NCBI RefSeq assembly: GCF_000242635.2
Contig: NC_017770.1
Location: 496,001-560,000 of the forward strand
DNA: 64,000 nt
Origin: Solitalea canadensis DSM 3403
Lineage (GTDB): Bacteria > Bacteroidota > Bacteroidia > Sphingobacteriales > Sphingobacteriaceae
Direction of reading: 5' to 3'
Position numbers and translations under genes: made by a program. Numbering within the stretch: the first letter of the stretch is position 1; every line of letters begins with the position of its first letter. Positions 1-9,227 of this stretch are shown here, in pieces. The notes under the pieces were generated by a model that had not been told where the DNA came from, searched no databases, and was given only the letters and a program-made list of their open reading frames with translations.

Positions 1-1554
1 GTTCGCAAAGCCGTTGAAAGGTCAACGTTTGTAACACTTGATGGGGCAGAACGTAAACTGTCGGCTAATGATCTGATGATTTGCAATGAGCAGGAAGAAA
101 TGTGTATTGCAGGAGTTTTCGGAGGATTAAATGCAGGTGTTAAAGAAACTACTAAAGCCATTTTCCTGGAGTCGGCTTATTTCAGTTCAGTTTCTGTTCG
201 CAAAACAGCAAAACTTCATAATTTAAAAACAGATTCATCGTTCCGTTTTGAACGTGGAACTGATCCGGAAGCAACAGTGTATGCTTTAAAACGTGCAACT
301 TTATTGATTAAAGAGGTTGCTGGCGGATCTGTTTCGTCTGATGTAATTGATATTTATCCTACCGTTATTAAGAAGGCAGAAGTGGATGTTACGTATAAAA
401 ACGTATATCGCTTAATCGGAAAGCAGATTCCGGCAGAAGAGATTAAATCGATTTTAAAAGGCTTGGGTATTGAAATTCTTTCAGAAAATGCTGAAGGTTT
501 TAAAGTAAGTGTTCCTACCAATAAAGTGGACGTTACCCGTGAAGTTGATATCATTGAAGAGATTTTGCGTATTTACGGGTATAATAATGTTGAAATCCCT
601 ACTATTTTAAATTCTTCATTGTCTTTTGCAATTAAGCCTGATCGTGAGAAACTGCAAAATGTTGTTTCTGATTTCTTTACAGCCAATGGCTTTAATGAGA
701 TTATGTCGAACTCATTAACCAAGTCGGCTTACAGTCAACTTACTGCTACGATCAATCCGGAAGAAAATGTAGTTATTCTAAATCCATTAAGTACTGATCT
801 TGACGTAATGCGCCAAACATTATTGTTCTCAGGTTTAGAGGCCATTGCTTATAACCAAAACCGTAAGAATGCAGATGTGAAGTTCTATGAGTTTGGTAAA
901 ATCTATAAAACGATAGAAAATGGTTATTACGAGGAACCTCGTTTGGCCTTATTTGTAACAGGCAGAAAGGAAATAGAGCAGTGGAATGCATCCGCAAACC
1001 AAGTTGACTACTTTTTGTTAAAAGGTTATGTAGATGCCATAATTAAGAAACTAAAGGTTTCTGTTGCATCGTCAGAAGTTATCAATAACGATATTTTTGC
1101 TGAAGGATTGGCTTATAAAAAAGGCAAAAATGTAATTGTCCAGTTTGGACAGGTGAGTAAAGCTGTTTTAAAGAAATTAGATATAGATAAGCCTGTATTC
1201 TATGCTGACTTTAACTGGGAATATCTATTGAAGGTTCAGTTAAATAACGTTGCGGAATACAAAGAAGTGGCAAAATTTCCTGCTGTTCGTCGAGACTTGT
1301 CTATGTTGTTAGATAGTTCGGTGAATTTCGCTTCATTAAAAGAAATTGCTTTTCAAGTTGAAAAGAACTTACTGAAAGAAGTAAATATTTTTGATAAATA
1401 TGAGGGAGATAAGCTTCCTCAAGGTAAAAAGTCATATGCATTGAGCTTTGTCATTCAGGATGAGGAGAAAACCCTTACCGATAAGCAAATAGATGGCATT
1501 ATGCAAAAACTGATTGCTGGGTTTGAAAAAGTAGGAGCGGAGATCAGAAAATAA
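1..1554 (+). CDS. pheT: Phenylalanyl-tRNA synthetase beta subunit, 3' part
   Basis: This is the beta chain of the alpha2-beta2 enzyme that charges tRNA-Phe in the cytoplasm. The open frame runs from base 1 without an initiator, so the 5' end lies outside the window; the first ATG at 76 is internal, because the preceding codons (FVTLDGAERKLSANDLM) already read as family sequence. The visible 517 residues cover the end of the B3/B4 editing region (FRFERGTDPE), the B5 domain (NKVDVTREVDIIEEILRIYGY) and the C-terminal ferredoxin-like anticodon-binding domain (FPAVRRDLSMLLD). The next genes, a coiled-coil protein and zapA, follow on the same strand. Identity is very secure. Confidence 0.97.
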   Translation, partial: VRKAVERSTFVTLDGAERKLSANDLMICNEQEEMCIAGVFGGLNAGVKETTKAIFLESAYFSSVSVRKTAKLHNLKTDSSFRFERGTDPEATVYALKRATLLIKEVAGGSVSSDVIDIYPTVIKKAEVDVTYKNVYRLIGKQIPAEEIKSILKGLGIEILSENAEGFKVSVPTNKVDVTREVDIIEEILRIYGYNNVEIPTILNSSLSFAIKPDREKLQNVVSDFFTANGFNEIMSNSLTKSAYSQLTATINPEENVVILNPLSTDLDVMRQTLLFSGLEAIAYNQNRKNADVKFYEFGKIYKTIENGYYEEPRLALFVTGRKEIEQWNASANQVDYFLLKGYVDAIIKKLKVSVASSEVINNDIFAEGLAYKKGKNVIVQFGQVSKAVLKKLDIDKPVFYADFNWEYLLKVQLNNVAEYKEVAKFPAVRRDLSMLLDSSVNFASLKEIAFQVEKNLLKEVNIFDKYEGDKLPQGKKSYALSFVIQDEEKTLTDKQIDGIMQKLIAGFEKVGAEIRK

Positions 1555-1644
1555 GATATCATTATTAAAAATCAGGAATTAAGATTTTTTTATATATTAC
1601 AGAATTCTTATTCTTGATTTTTTCTTAAGGAATCTGAAAAATCT

Positions 1645-1935
1645 ATGAGTGAACTGGTAAAAACGCTTGAGCATCTTCAGCAAAAAATGCAAAAACTAAT
1701 GGTTTTGCATAATAAACTGCAAAAAGAGCATATGGAACTTTTAGCGGAACTGAATGAAGCAAAAGAGGTATCAGAGACCCGTAGAACAACGATTTTGGAG
1801 TTGGAAGATCAGTTAAAAGCAGCAAGATTAGCTTCTTCTTTATCAGGAGGTAGTGAAAAGGCTCTTGACATCCAACAAAAAATTAACGAATTTGCGAAAG
1901 AAATAGACAGGTGCATTGAGCTCCTGACTAAATAA
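1645..1935 (+). CDS. Small coiled-coil protein upstream of zapA
   Basis: A 96-residue cytoplasmic protein made almost entirely of heptad-like, charged helix (residues about 1-60 and 70-96), with no signal peptide or membrane segment. It ends 22 bases before the zapA start and is probably co-transcribed with it. Short coiled-coil proteins in this position are common in Bacteroidota, and a role near the divisome as a ZapA or ZapB-like partner is plausible from context only. No catalytic motif is visible and I do not recognise a named family. Confidence 0.75.
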   Translation: MSELVKTLEHLQQKMQKLMVLHNKLQKEHMELLAELNEAKEVSETRRTTILELEDQLKAARLASSLSGGSEKALDIQQKINEFAKEIDRCIELLTK

Positions 1936-1956
1936 ACTCGTGATTTAGTGCTCAAA

Positions 1957-2250
1957 ATGGGAGAAATTTCCATTAAAATAAATATTGCTGATAGGGTGTA
2001 CCCGTTGCGTATAAATGCATCGGAGGAAGAGGTTGTGAGAAAAGCTGCCAAAGAAATTAATGACCGCATAAAGATGCTGATGCAAAATTATGAGGTCAAA
2101 GACAAACAAGATCTGTTGTCGATGTGCGTTTTGCATTACGCTACAGCAGCTTTGAAGTTTGATGGGAAACGATTGATTGAAGATGAAGGCATTTCCGAAA
2201 AAATTGCTGAATTGGATCAACAGCTGACACAATACCTGTCGGGGCAATAG
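1957..2250 (+). CDS. zapA: Cell division protein ZapA
   Basis: ZapA binds FtsZ and cross-links its protofilaments at the division ring. The 97-residue product has the family layout: an N-terminal beta-rich globular head (GEISIKINIADRVYPLRI) and a C-terminal coiled coil (EISEKIAELDQQLTQYL). A GTG lies nine bases upstream at 1948 in frame, but homologues begin with MGEISIKI-type sequence, so I place the start at the ATG at 1957. It sits between the small coiled-coil gene and a probable 6S RNA, a position resembling the zapA-ssrS neighbourhood of proteobacteria. Confidence 0.9.
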   Translation: MGEISIKINIADRVYPLRINASEEEVVRKAAKEINDRIKMLMQNYEVKDKQDLLSMCVLHYATAALKFDGKRLIEDEGISEKIAELDQQLTQYLSGQ

Positions 2251-2261
2251 TATTTTAGTAC

Positions 2262-2369
2262 AAGTATAAATTTAACCGCAGTTAAATTTTATATAAATCA
2301 CCATTATTTGGTTAGGTTGTATCAGCCTGTGGGTGTTTATATAAGTTTTAGTTGCGGTTTTTTATTTTT
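2262..2369 (+). ncRNA. ssrS: Candidate 6S RNA between zapA and rny
   Basis: The 130-base gap can fold into one long interrupted hairpin: AACCGCA (2274-2280) pairs with TGCGGTT (2353-2359), TTATATAAA (2289-2297) with TTTATATAA (2336-2344), and CACC (2299-2302) with GGTG (2332-2335). Two roughly 8-base strands between the first two stems form an internal bubble, and a T-rich run (2358-2370) follows the 3' arm. A near-consensus -7 box (TATTTTAG, 2251-2258) lies just upstream. Long hairpin, open bubble and location next to zapA fit 6S RNA, which binds and regulates RNA polymerase. The ends are approximate, and a strong rny leader or terminator is the alternative. Confidence 0.6.
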
Positions 2370-2380
2370 TTACTTATCGA

Positions 2381-3934
2381 ATGGAAATTATTTTATATGT
2401 AGTAGTGGCGCTTGCAGCAGGTATCGGAATTGACCGTTTCTTGCTACGACGTCTTTTCAAAAACCAGGAAATTATAGCCAAAACAAAGGCTAAACAGTTT
2501 CTGAAAGACGCCGAGGCGCAAGCCGAGATCCTAAAAAAGGATAAGCTACTGGAAGCTAAGGAGAAATTCCTTCAGCTTAAAGCAGAACATGAGAAGGAGA
2601 TTAACCAAAAGAATCAGGTTGCTGCTCAACGAGATAACTCGTTAAAACAAAAAGAACAATCACTTAACCAAAAGATTGAAAACGTAAACCGTAAAGACCA
2701 GGAGCTTGAGGCTGTTAAAACCAACCTTAACAAGCAATTGGATGTGGTTGAGAATAAGAAGAAAGAAGTTGAGGATCTTAAAAAAGAGCATGTCTCTCAA
2801 CTGGAAAAAGTAGCTGGTTTAACGGCTATTGAGGCCAAAGAGCAATTGGTTGAGCAATTAAAAGAGGAAGCTAAATCGCAAGCAATGGCATCAATTAAAG
2901 ATGTGATTGAAGATGCCAAGCTTACAGCCACCAAAGAAGCTAAGAAAATTGTAGTACAAACAATACAGCGTACGGCAACGGAAGCTGCAATTGAAAACAC
3001 AGTTTCTATCTTTAACATCGAAAGTGATGAGATTAAAGGCCGCATCATTGGCCGTGAAGGTAGAAATATCCGTGCTTTAGAAGCTGCTACAGGTGTTGAA
3101 ATCATTGTAGACGATACTCCTGAAGCAATTATCCTCTCTTGTTTTGACCCAGTTCGTCGCGAAATTGCCCGTCTTTCATTACACCGTTTAGTAACCGACG
3201 GTCGTATTCACCCTGCACGTATTGAAGAAGTTGTTTCTAAAACCAAGAAACAATTGGAAGATGAAATCGTGGAAATTGGTGAGCGTACCGTTATTGATTT
3301 AGGTATTCATGGTTTGCACCCTGAATTGATCCGTATGGTGGGACGTATGCGTTACCGTTCTTCTTATGGACAAAACTTGTTACAACACTCACGTGAAGTT
3401 GCAAATCTTTGTGCTACTATGGCTGCTGAATTAGGTTTAAATGTGAAGCTAGCTAAACGTGCCGGATTGTTACACGATATTGGTAAAGTTCCTGATGATA
3501 ATCCGGAAACTCCACACGCATTATTGGGTATGCAATTGGCTGAAAAGTATAAAGAGCATCCTGATGTTTGTAATGCAATTGGAGCTCACCACGATGAAAT
3601 CGAAATGACCAGCATTATTTCTCCGATTATTCAGGTATGTGATGCTATTTCAGGTGCTCGTCCTGGTGCCCGCCGTGAGGTGGTAGAAAGCTACATTAAA
3701 CGTCTTCAGGATCTGGAGAACTTAGCGCTTTCTTACCCTGGTGTTGAGAAAACGTTCGCAATCCAGGCTGGTAGAGAGTTACGTGTAGTGGTTGATTGTG
3801 AGAAAATTTCAGATCAACAAGCAGAAAAATTGGCTTTTGATCTATCAACCAAGATTCAAACAGAAATGACTTATCCTGGTCAGATTAAAGTGACCGTTAT
3901 ACGTGAAAGCCGTTCTGTAGCTTACGCGAAGTAA
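2381..3934 (+). CDS. rny: Ribonuclease Y
   Basis: RNase Y is a membrane-anchored endoribonuclease that starts mRNA turnover. At 517 residues it has the usual full length and order: an N-terminal membrane segment (residues about 1-20), a long charged coiled coil (about 30-190), a KH RNA-binding domain ([18 protein letters not shown]) and an HD phosphohydrolase domain with the metal-binding HD pair in LLHDIGK (about H365/D366). The ATG at 2381 directly precedes the membrane segment and follows the candidate 6S RNA. A clear terminator at 3961 ends the unit. Confidence 0.97.
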   Translation: MEIILYVVVALAAGIGIDRFLLRRLFKNQEIIAKTKAKQFLKDAEAQAEILKKDKLLEAKEKFLQLKAEHEKEINQKNQVAAQRDNSLKQKEQSLNQKIENVNRKDQELEAVKTNLNKQLDVVENKKKEVEDLKKEHVSQLEKVAGLTAIEAKEQLVEQLKEEAKSQAMASIKDVIEDAKLTATKEAKKIVVQTIQRTATEAAIENTVSIFNIESDEIKGRIIGREGRNIRALEAATGVEIIVDDTPEAIILSCFDPVRREIARLSLHRLVTDGRIHPARIEEVVSKTKKQLEDEIVEIGERTVIDLGIHGLHPELIRMVGRMRYRSSYGQNLLQHSREVANLCATMAAELGLNVKLAKRAGLLHDIGKVPDDNPETPHALLGMQLAEKYKEHPDVCNAIGAHHDEIEMTSIISPIIQVCDAISGARPGARREVVESYIKRLQDLENLALSYPGVEKTFAIQAGRELRVVVDCEKISDQQAEKLAFDLSTKIQTEMTYPGQIKVTVIRESRSVAYAK

Positions 3935-3960
3935 TAAGTTTAGGATATTCGAAATATAGA

Positions 3961-3986
3961 AGCCCGACATTTTGTTGGGCTTTTCT
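3961..3986 (+). terminator. Terminator after rny
   Basis: AGCCCGACA (3961-3969) pairs with TGTTGGGCT (3973-3981), with one G-T wobble, a three-base loop and a following T-rich tract. Confidence 0.85.
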
Positions 3987-4053
3987 TATAATTGACAATT
4001 TATATTAAATTAGAATTTTAAAAACTATTAATTAACCAATCAATACATAAGAA

Positions 4054-4548
4054 ATGGGTTCAGTAACCAAGTCAACAGAAAACGCTCCAAAACTTGTAGA
4101 TCAGTATTTTGACAAATATGCTGAAAGTCACCAGAATAAGACCAATAAACTAATTCACTGGATTTGTGTTCCTGCGATTGTATTTAGCCTCATTGGATTA
4201 TTATGGAGTATCCCTGTGCCATGGAGTTTCATGTTCCTTAACTGGGCCAGCTTTGTGATCGCATTTGCTTTGTATTATTATTGGCAGCTTTCTCCTCGAT
4301 TGGCTATGGTAATGGTTATAATAATGGCCCTATTCTCTTCACTGTATGTACTTATTGAGCAGCGTGTTGGGTTATCTGGGTTAGCAATAGTATGTGCTAT
4401 TATCTTTGTTGTTTCATGGGTTTTTCAATTTATTGGTCATAAAATTGAAGGAAAAAAACCGTCATTTTTAAATGATATCAAGTTCTTATTGATTGGTCCT
4501 ATTTGGTTATTACATTTCATCTTCAAAAAACTGGGGATATCCTATTAG
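4054..4548 (+). CDS. Mpo1-like (DUF962) membrane protein
   Basis: A 164-residue protein of the Mpo1/YGL010w-like family, whose yeast member is an Fe-dependent dioxygenase that acts in alpha-oxidation of 2-hydroxy fatty acids. Family marks visible are the N-terminal YAESHQNKTNKLIHW block with spaced histidines, four hydrophobic segments (about 38-55, 60-78, 84-104 and 110-130), and QFIGHKIEGKKPSFLND with another conserved histidine. It is a single-gene unit between two terminators. The bacterial substrate is unknown, so the enzymatic role is inferred from the family. Confidence 0.82.
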   Translation: MGSVTKSTENAPKLVDQYFDKYAESHQNKTNKLIHWICVPAIVFSLIGLLWSIPVPWSFMFLNWASFVIAFALYYYWQLSPRLAMVMVIIMALFSSLYVLIEQRVGLSGLAIVCAIIFVVSWVFQFIGHKIEGKKPSFLNDIKFLLIGPIWLLHFIFKKLGISY

Positions 4549-4574
4549 TAAATTTAAACTTAGCATGATATTAT

Positions 4575-4600
4575 AAACCCGCCGTTAAGCGGGTTTTTTT
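4575..4600 (+). terminator. Terminator after the Mpo1-like gene
   Basis: AAACCCGC (4575-4582) and GCGGGTTT (4589-4596) form a perfect 8-bp stem with a 6-base loop and a T run. The following 240 bases up to 4842 are AT-rich and show nothing I can call apart from the promoter box. Confidence 0.92.
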
Positions 4601-4842
4601 AGTTTAAGAAAATCGGATAAAGACTACATCAAAGTGCTGAATTTTACATTAAGGTTAACTTAAAATGTAGTGTTAAAGCCAGCCGTGCATTTTTAGTTAA
4701 TATGATGACGAATATTGTTATTTAGGTTAATTTATTGATATCCAGTTAATTGTCTGTATTCTTATAAGTTTGTTAACATAAATATAATCAATACGTTATC
4801 TAAGATTAATTGATAATTAACATCGGCTTAACCTAGTCGCTC

Positions 4843-4850
4843 TACTTTTG
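4843..4850 (+). promoter_or_regulatory. Promoter -7 box of the TonB receptor gene
   Basis: TACTTTTG fits the Bacteroidota -7 consensus TAnnTTTG exactly. Transcription would begin near 4855-4857. The in-frame TTG at 4848 is part of this box and therefore cannot be the start codon. No good -33 TTG at 18-20 bases upstream was found. Confidence 0.6.
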
Positions 4851-4874
4851 CCTGAAACAAAATATAAGGTAAAA

Positions 4875-7676
4875 GTGAAAAATAATTGTATTTCAAAGTT
4901 CCTCTCGTTAACGATTCTGATGCTAATCATTTCGATAACAACTGCGATGGCCCAAAATGGTAAAATCATAGGAAAGGTAACAGATAAAGGTTTTAATGAG
5001 CCGATTGTCGGTTTACCGGTAATTGTGAAAGGATCTCAAAAAGTATCTCCTACATCAATTGACGGTCGTTATGAGTTATCACTCCCGGCTGGAACTTACA
5101 CTTTAGAGTTTAAATATATCAGTTATAAAACAAAAGTTGTTTCAGAAGTAGCAGTAAAAGCAGGGAAAGTTACCGAACTAAATGTAGTAATGGATGATGC
5201 AGCAACTGAGCTAGGTGAGGTAGTAGTAGCTTCAAGTTATAAAAAAGAATCGGTTAATGCACTTTATTCTTTGCAGAAAAGTAACATACGTGTATCTGAT
5301 GGCATTTCTGCAGAGGTTATTAAAAGATCCCCTGATAAAAATACAAGTGAAGTTCTTAAACGTATAAGTGGTACAAGTATTCAAGATAATAAGTTCGTCG
5401 TCGTAAGAGGTCTAAGTGATAGATATAATGTTTCTTTGATGAATAACGCAGCGTTACCAAGCACTGAAACTGATAAGCGAGCTTTTTCCTTTGATATTAT
5501 TCCATCTAACCTAATTGATAATATCGTTATTAATAAAACAGCTTCTCCTGACCTTCCTGGTGATTTTTCAGGTGGTGCTGTACAAATAACAACTCGAGAC
5601 TTTCCTGTGGAGCCTGTTTTCTCGTTTACTTTAGGAACTGGTATCAATACTCAAAGCACTTTTAAAGATTATCAATCTGCTAATACTGGAACATTGGATT
5701 TTCTTGGTTTCTTAGATAATTCAAGAAATCTACCATCATCTTATACCGCGGTACGTAATAACTATCCGGCAATGCCGATTAGTGATGCACAGCAAGTTTC
5801 AATGGCATTCCCCAATACCTATGGTGTTGCGAAAACCGGAACAACACTTCCAAATGCTAATATGCAGTTGACCATTGGCAACAATAAGAATTATCAATCT
5901 GGTTCAAGATTAGGTTATTTAGCTTCATTGAGTTATAGAACTCAACGTGATATTTTATTACGAGAACGTTCAGATTATAACTTGGATAAAATTCAGGTTG
6001 TTAGAAACAATGATGAATTATATAACTATTCTAATAATCTGGGTGGACTTTTAAACTTTGCTTATTCAAAAGGTAATAACAAATTTGCGCTGAAGAACTT
6101 CTATAATAATACTTTTAAAAATAGTTACGCTGATCGTAATGGTTTGATCACAGATGAATCAGGTGGTAACAATCTTAATAACATCGGTTCATTTAACGAC
6201 GTGTACCAAAGTTCATTGTTCAACTCAGTTTTAGAGGGGCAGCATTTATTATCAAAATCAAATATCAATATTGATTGGAATGCTTCATTTGCCAACACAA
6301 GTAAAGATCAACCAGATCAAAAAATTGTGGAAGCCATTAAATCTGATGGATCAACTGACCCTTATTACGTTACCCTATCTAACTATAATAGCCCTGCCAT
6401 TCAAAATGCAGGTAGAGTATACAGTAAATTAAATGAGAATGTTTACAGTGGAAATTTAAATGCTGCTATTCCATTTAAACTGTTCAATGAAAACCATAAG
6501 ATCAAAATTGGTGGAACATCTGTATATCGTTCAAGAGATTTTAAAATTGATGCATTGGGTTATGCTTCGGCTGGATTCAATCCGGTTAAAATAGATCTAG
6601 CTAATGGTGTAAATTTTAATAATATTTTCTCACAGCAGTCAATGCAGTCAAATAACCTGATGTTAAGTGTTATTTCATCAAATTCATATGATTATGATGG
6701 TACCGTTAACACCAATTCGGGCTATGTGATGTTTGACAACAAATTAGCTAAAAATCTTCGTTTAATTTGGGGTGCTAGGGTGGAAGCATTTAAAATGGAT
6801 CTTACTCCAGCAAAAAATAAAGCTGCTAAACAGGAATATAACCAAACAGACATCCTTCCTTCGGCTAACTTGATTTACAGTGTTACTGAAAAATCAAATA
6901 TCAGAACATCCTTCTCAAAGAATGTAAATCGTCCTGAGTTTAGAGAAATTGCTCAATTTCAATATTTTGACTTCGAAACAGACTTTAACATTGTTGGTAA
7001 TCCAAATTTAAAAATTGCCAAAATCACTAATGCGGATGTACGTTATGAGTTTTATCCGGCAGCTGGTGAAATTATATCAGTAAGTGCATTCTATAAGAAA
7101 TTTGAAAACCCAATCGAACAAACCAATAATGGTAGTCGTGTATTCACTTTTGTGAACGCAGAAAGTGCAAATGACTATGGACTTGAAATTGAATTAAGAA
7201 AGAAACTTTCATTTTTTGGAGGTGCTAACTTCTGGAATAACATGAATTTCTATGTAAATGCATCTTATATAAAATCTGATGTAAAATTAGGAACAGATGT
7301 TCGTCAGCGTCCATTACAAGGTCAATCACCTTATTTGATCAATTCAGGTTTGCAGTATAATGATGGAAAGTTTGGGGCTAACATTATGTACAATCGAACT
7401 GGACAACGCATGCTGTACGTAGGTACAAGTGGTGGTGCGGATATTTATGAGGCTCCACGCGATATTATCGATTTACAAATAAGTCATAAAATGTTTAAAG
7501 ATAATGCGGAGTTACGTTTAACTGCCGGAGATATTCTTGCACAACAGATCCGTTATTACTACAACTTTGGTGGTTCAACCAATTATCAAGCAGAAAGTGA
7601 TCGCGTTATAAACTCAATTCAACCAGGACGTACTTTCTCGTTGAGTTTCTCTTATAACCTTCCTTATAAGAAATAA
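4875..7676 (+). CDS. TonB-dependent outer-membrane receptor
   Basis: A gated outer-membrane transporter powered by TonB. I choose the GTG at 4875: it gives a clean signal peptide (MKNNCISKF..., cleavage after AMAQ, about residue 27), follows a purine-rich stretch and lies about 20 bases after the expected transcription start. Domains in order are the signal peptide, a carboxypeptidase-regulatory-like beta-sandwich (about 30-115), a plug (about 125-240, with VVRGLSDRYN and TASPDLPGDFSGGAVQI) and a beta-barrel to residue 933. The plug is not SusC-like. Two paralogous lipoproteins follow on the same strand and are the likely surface partners. The substrate is unknown. Confidence 0.93.
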   Translation: MKNNCISKFLSLTILMLIISITTAMAQNGKIIGKVTDKGFNEPIVGLPVIVKGSQKVSPTSIDGRYELSLPAGTYTLEFKYISYKTKVVSEVAVKAGKVTELNVVMDDAATELGEVVVASSYKKESVNALYSLQKSNIRVSDGISAEVIKRSPDKNTSEVLKRISGTSIQDNKFVVVRGLSDRYNVSLMNNAALPSTETDKRAFSFDIIPSNLIDNIVINKTASPDLPGDFSGGAVQITTRDFPVEPVFSFTLGTGINTQSTFKDYQSANTGTLDFLGFLDNSRNLPSSYTAVRNNYPAMPISDAQQVSMAFPNTYGVAKTGTTLPNANMQLTIGNNKNYQSGSRLGYLASLSYRTQRDILLRERSDYNLDKIQVVRNNDELYNYSNNLGGLLNFAYSKGNNKFALKNFYNNTFKNSYADRNGLITDESGGNNLNNIGSFNDVYQSSLFNSVLEGQHLLSKSNINIDWNASFANTSKDQPDQKIVEAIKSDGSTDPYYVTLSNYNSPAIQNAGRVYSKLNENVYSGNLNAAIPFKLFNENHKIKIGGTSVYRSRDFKIDALGYASAGFNPVKIDLANGVNFNNIFSQQSMQSNNLMLSVISSNSYDYDGTVNTNSGYVMFDNKLAKNLRLIWGARVEAFKMDLTPAKNKAAKQEYNQTDILPSANLIYSVTEKSNIRTSFSKNVNRPEFREIAQFQYFDFETDFNIVGNPNLKIAKITNADVRYEFYPAAGEIISVSAFYKKFENPIEQTNNGSRVFTFVNAESANDYGLEIELRKKLSFFGGANFWNNMNFYVNASYIKSDVKLGTDVRQRPLQGQSPYLINSGLQYNDGKFGANIMYNRTGQRMLYVGTSGGADIYEAPRDIIDLQISHKMFKDNAELRLTAGDILAQQIRYYYNFGGSTNYQAESDRVINSIQPGRTFSLSFSYNLPYKK

Positions 7677-7758
7677 GTTAATTTGATAATATCTAGTTCT
7701 CAATTACTTAACATTTGAATTAAATATTTGCAACATAAATTTTAAGCGAAATCAAGAA

Positions 7759-9144
7759 ATGAAAAAATTATTAGGTCTTTCAATTTTAGTAGCCACAACC
7801 GCTTTAGTTAGTTGTAGCAAAAGTGATGATCCAACTCCAACTCCTCCAGTAAATACGGATACCAACATTCGTGGCGTTATCAGTAAAAACATTACCCTTA
7901 CTAAGGATAAAACTTGGACATTACGCGGTCCTATTTACGTAACTGCAGGTGCAACTGTTACAATTGAAGCAGGTACTAAGATCGTAAGTAAAAAAGACTC
8001 AGCAGGTATTCTTGTAATTACTCCTGGCTGTAAAATCAATGCAGCTGGTACATCTTCAGCTCCTATTGTATTCACTTCTGGTGAAACAAATCCTGCCCCT
8101 GGTGATTTCGGTGGTATCGTGATTTCAGGTAAAGCAACTGTTAATGGTAACCACAAAACTGTTGAAGGTGGTTTAGATCCTAAGTACTCAGCAATATGGG
8201 GAGCTACAGAAGCTACCAAATCACAAGCTAACGACGCAGATAACTCAGGTGTTATGCAATACGTTCGTATTGAGTATGCTGGTAAAGCTGTTTCTCCAGA
8301 CGTTGAGTTAAACGGTTTAAGTTTATATGGTGTAGGTAGCGGTACAACTTTTGACCATATTCAGGTTACAAGAGGTGTTGATGATGCTTTTGAATTCTTT
8401 GGTGGCACGTTCAATGCAAAATATCTTATCGCTTACGGTAACGGTGATGATGATTTCGATTTTGATGATGGTTTCCGTGGTAATTTACAGTATATCATCT
8501 CGATTAAAGATCCTAATGTAACTGATAACAAAGGAACTTCAGGTGACTATTCTAATAACATTGAGAGTGATAATACTGATGGTAAAACTGGTCCTTACAC
8601 AACTACTCCGGTTACAAAAGTTAATATTTCAAATGCAACTTTAGTTGGTCCTGGAAACACTCCAAACTCGCCAGTATGGAATAACTACGGTTACGGAAAT
8701 CGTTGGAGAAGAGGTTCAACCTTCAATGTTGCTAACTCAATTATTATTGGTGTTAAATTAAACGGTGTTTCTATTGAATCTAATGAAGCTGCTCAGTCAT
8801 TCAATGATGGTGGTAGTACCTTTAAGAATAATATCCTTCAAACTTTAGCAGCTGCTCCTTATCGTGTTGGATCTGATGTAACTACTGTTGCTGGATTTAA
8901 TCCGGCTAAAGTACAGGAACTTGCTTTGACAACTGTTTATGCAGCTTCAGCTGATGATGTTAAATTAACCGATCCATTCAACTTTGCTAAACCAAACGTT
9001 GCTCCTAAAGCTGATTCTCAAGCTTTAACAATGGGAACTAAGTTTGAAGGCGTTTTTGCAGCAGGATTTGATAAACCTAACTACGTAGGTGCTGTTTCAG
9101 CTGCAGCAGACTGGACTACCGGTTGGACAGCTTGGGGTAAATAA
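7759..9144 (+). CDS. Predicted surface lipoprotein, partner of the TonB receptor (copy 1)
   Basis: A 461-residue lipoprotein. The signal peptide ends in a lipobox (LVSC), and the mature start CSKSDD carries acidic residues resembling the Bacteroidota lipoprotein export signal, which suggests display on the cell surface. The body is rich in short G/N/D-punctuated beta strands, as in right-handed beta-helix folds (GATVTIEAGTKI, GDFGGIVISGKATV), and includes an aspartate-rich loop (NGDDDFDFDDGF) that could bind calcium. The C-terminus DWTTGWTAW recurs in the next gene, so the two are paralogues. It lies 82 bases after the receptor gene. Function is unknown. Confidence 0.8.
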   Translation: MKKLLGLSILVATTALVSCSKSDDPTPTPPVNTDTNIRGVISKNITLTKDKTWTLRGPIYVTAGATVTIEAGTKIVSKKDSAGILVITPGCKINAAGTSSAPIVFTSGETNPAPGDFGGIVISGKATVNGNHKTVEGGLDPKYSAIWGATEATKSQANDADNSGVMQYVRIEYAGKAVSPDVELNGLSLYGVGSGTTFDHIQVTRGVDDAFEFFGGTFNAKYLIAYGNGDDDFDFDDGFRGNLQYIISIKDPNVTDNKGTSGDYSNNIESDNTDGKTGPYTTTPVTKVNISNATLVGPGNTPNSPVWNNYGYGNRWRRGSTFNVANSIIIGVKLNGVSIESNEAAQSFNDGGSTFKNNILQTLAAAPYRVGSDVTTVAGFNPAKVQELALTTVYAASADDVKLTDPFNFAKPNVAPKADSQALTMGTKFEGVFAAGFDKPNYVGAVSAAADWTTGWTAWGK

Positions 9145-9173
9145 TTTTTCACTTATTACCTTTATTATATTTT

Positions 9174-9205
9174 AAGGCTTTCTCGTAATGAGAAAGCCTT
9201 ATTTG
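9174..9205 (+). terminator. Hairpin between the twin lipoprotein genes
   Basis: AAGGCTTTCTC (9174-9184) and GAGAAAGCCTT (9190-9200) form a perfect 11-bp stem with a 5-base loop, followed by ATTTG, which is only weakly T-rich. It may lower expression of the second lipoprotein or stabilise the upstream transcript rather than fully terminate. Confidence 0.7.
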
Positions 9206-9227
9206 CTTAAATTTGTTTAATACATTA

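Noticed and set aside
4848-4874. TTG start for the first TonB receptor
   Set aside because: It lies inside the promoter -7 box; the GTG at 4875 gives a proper signal peptide.
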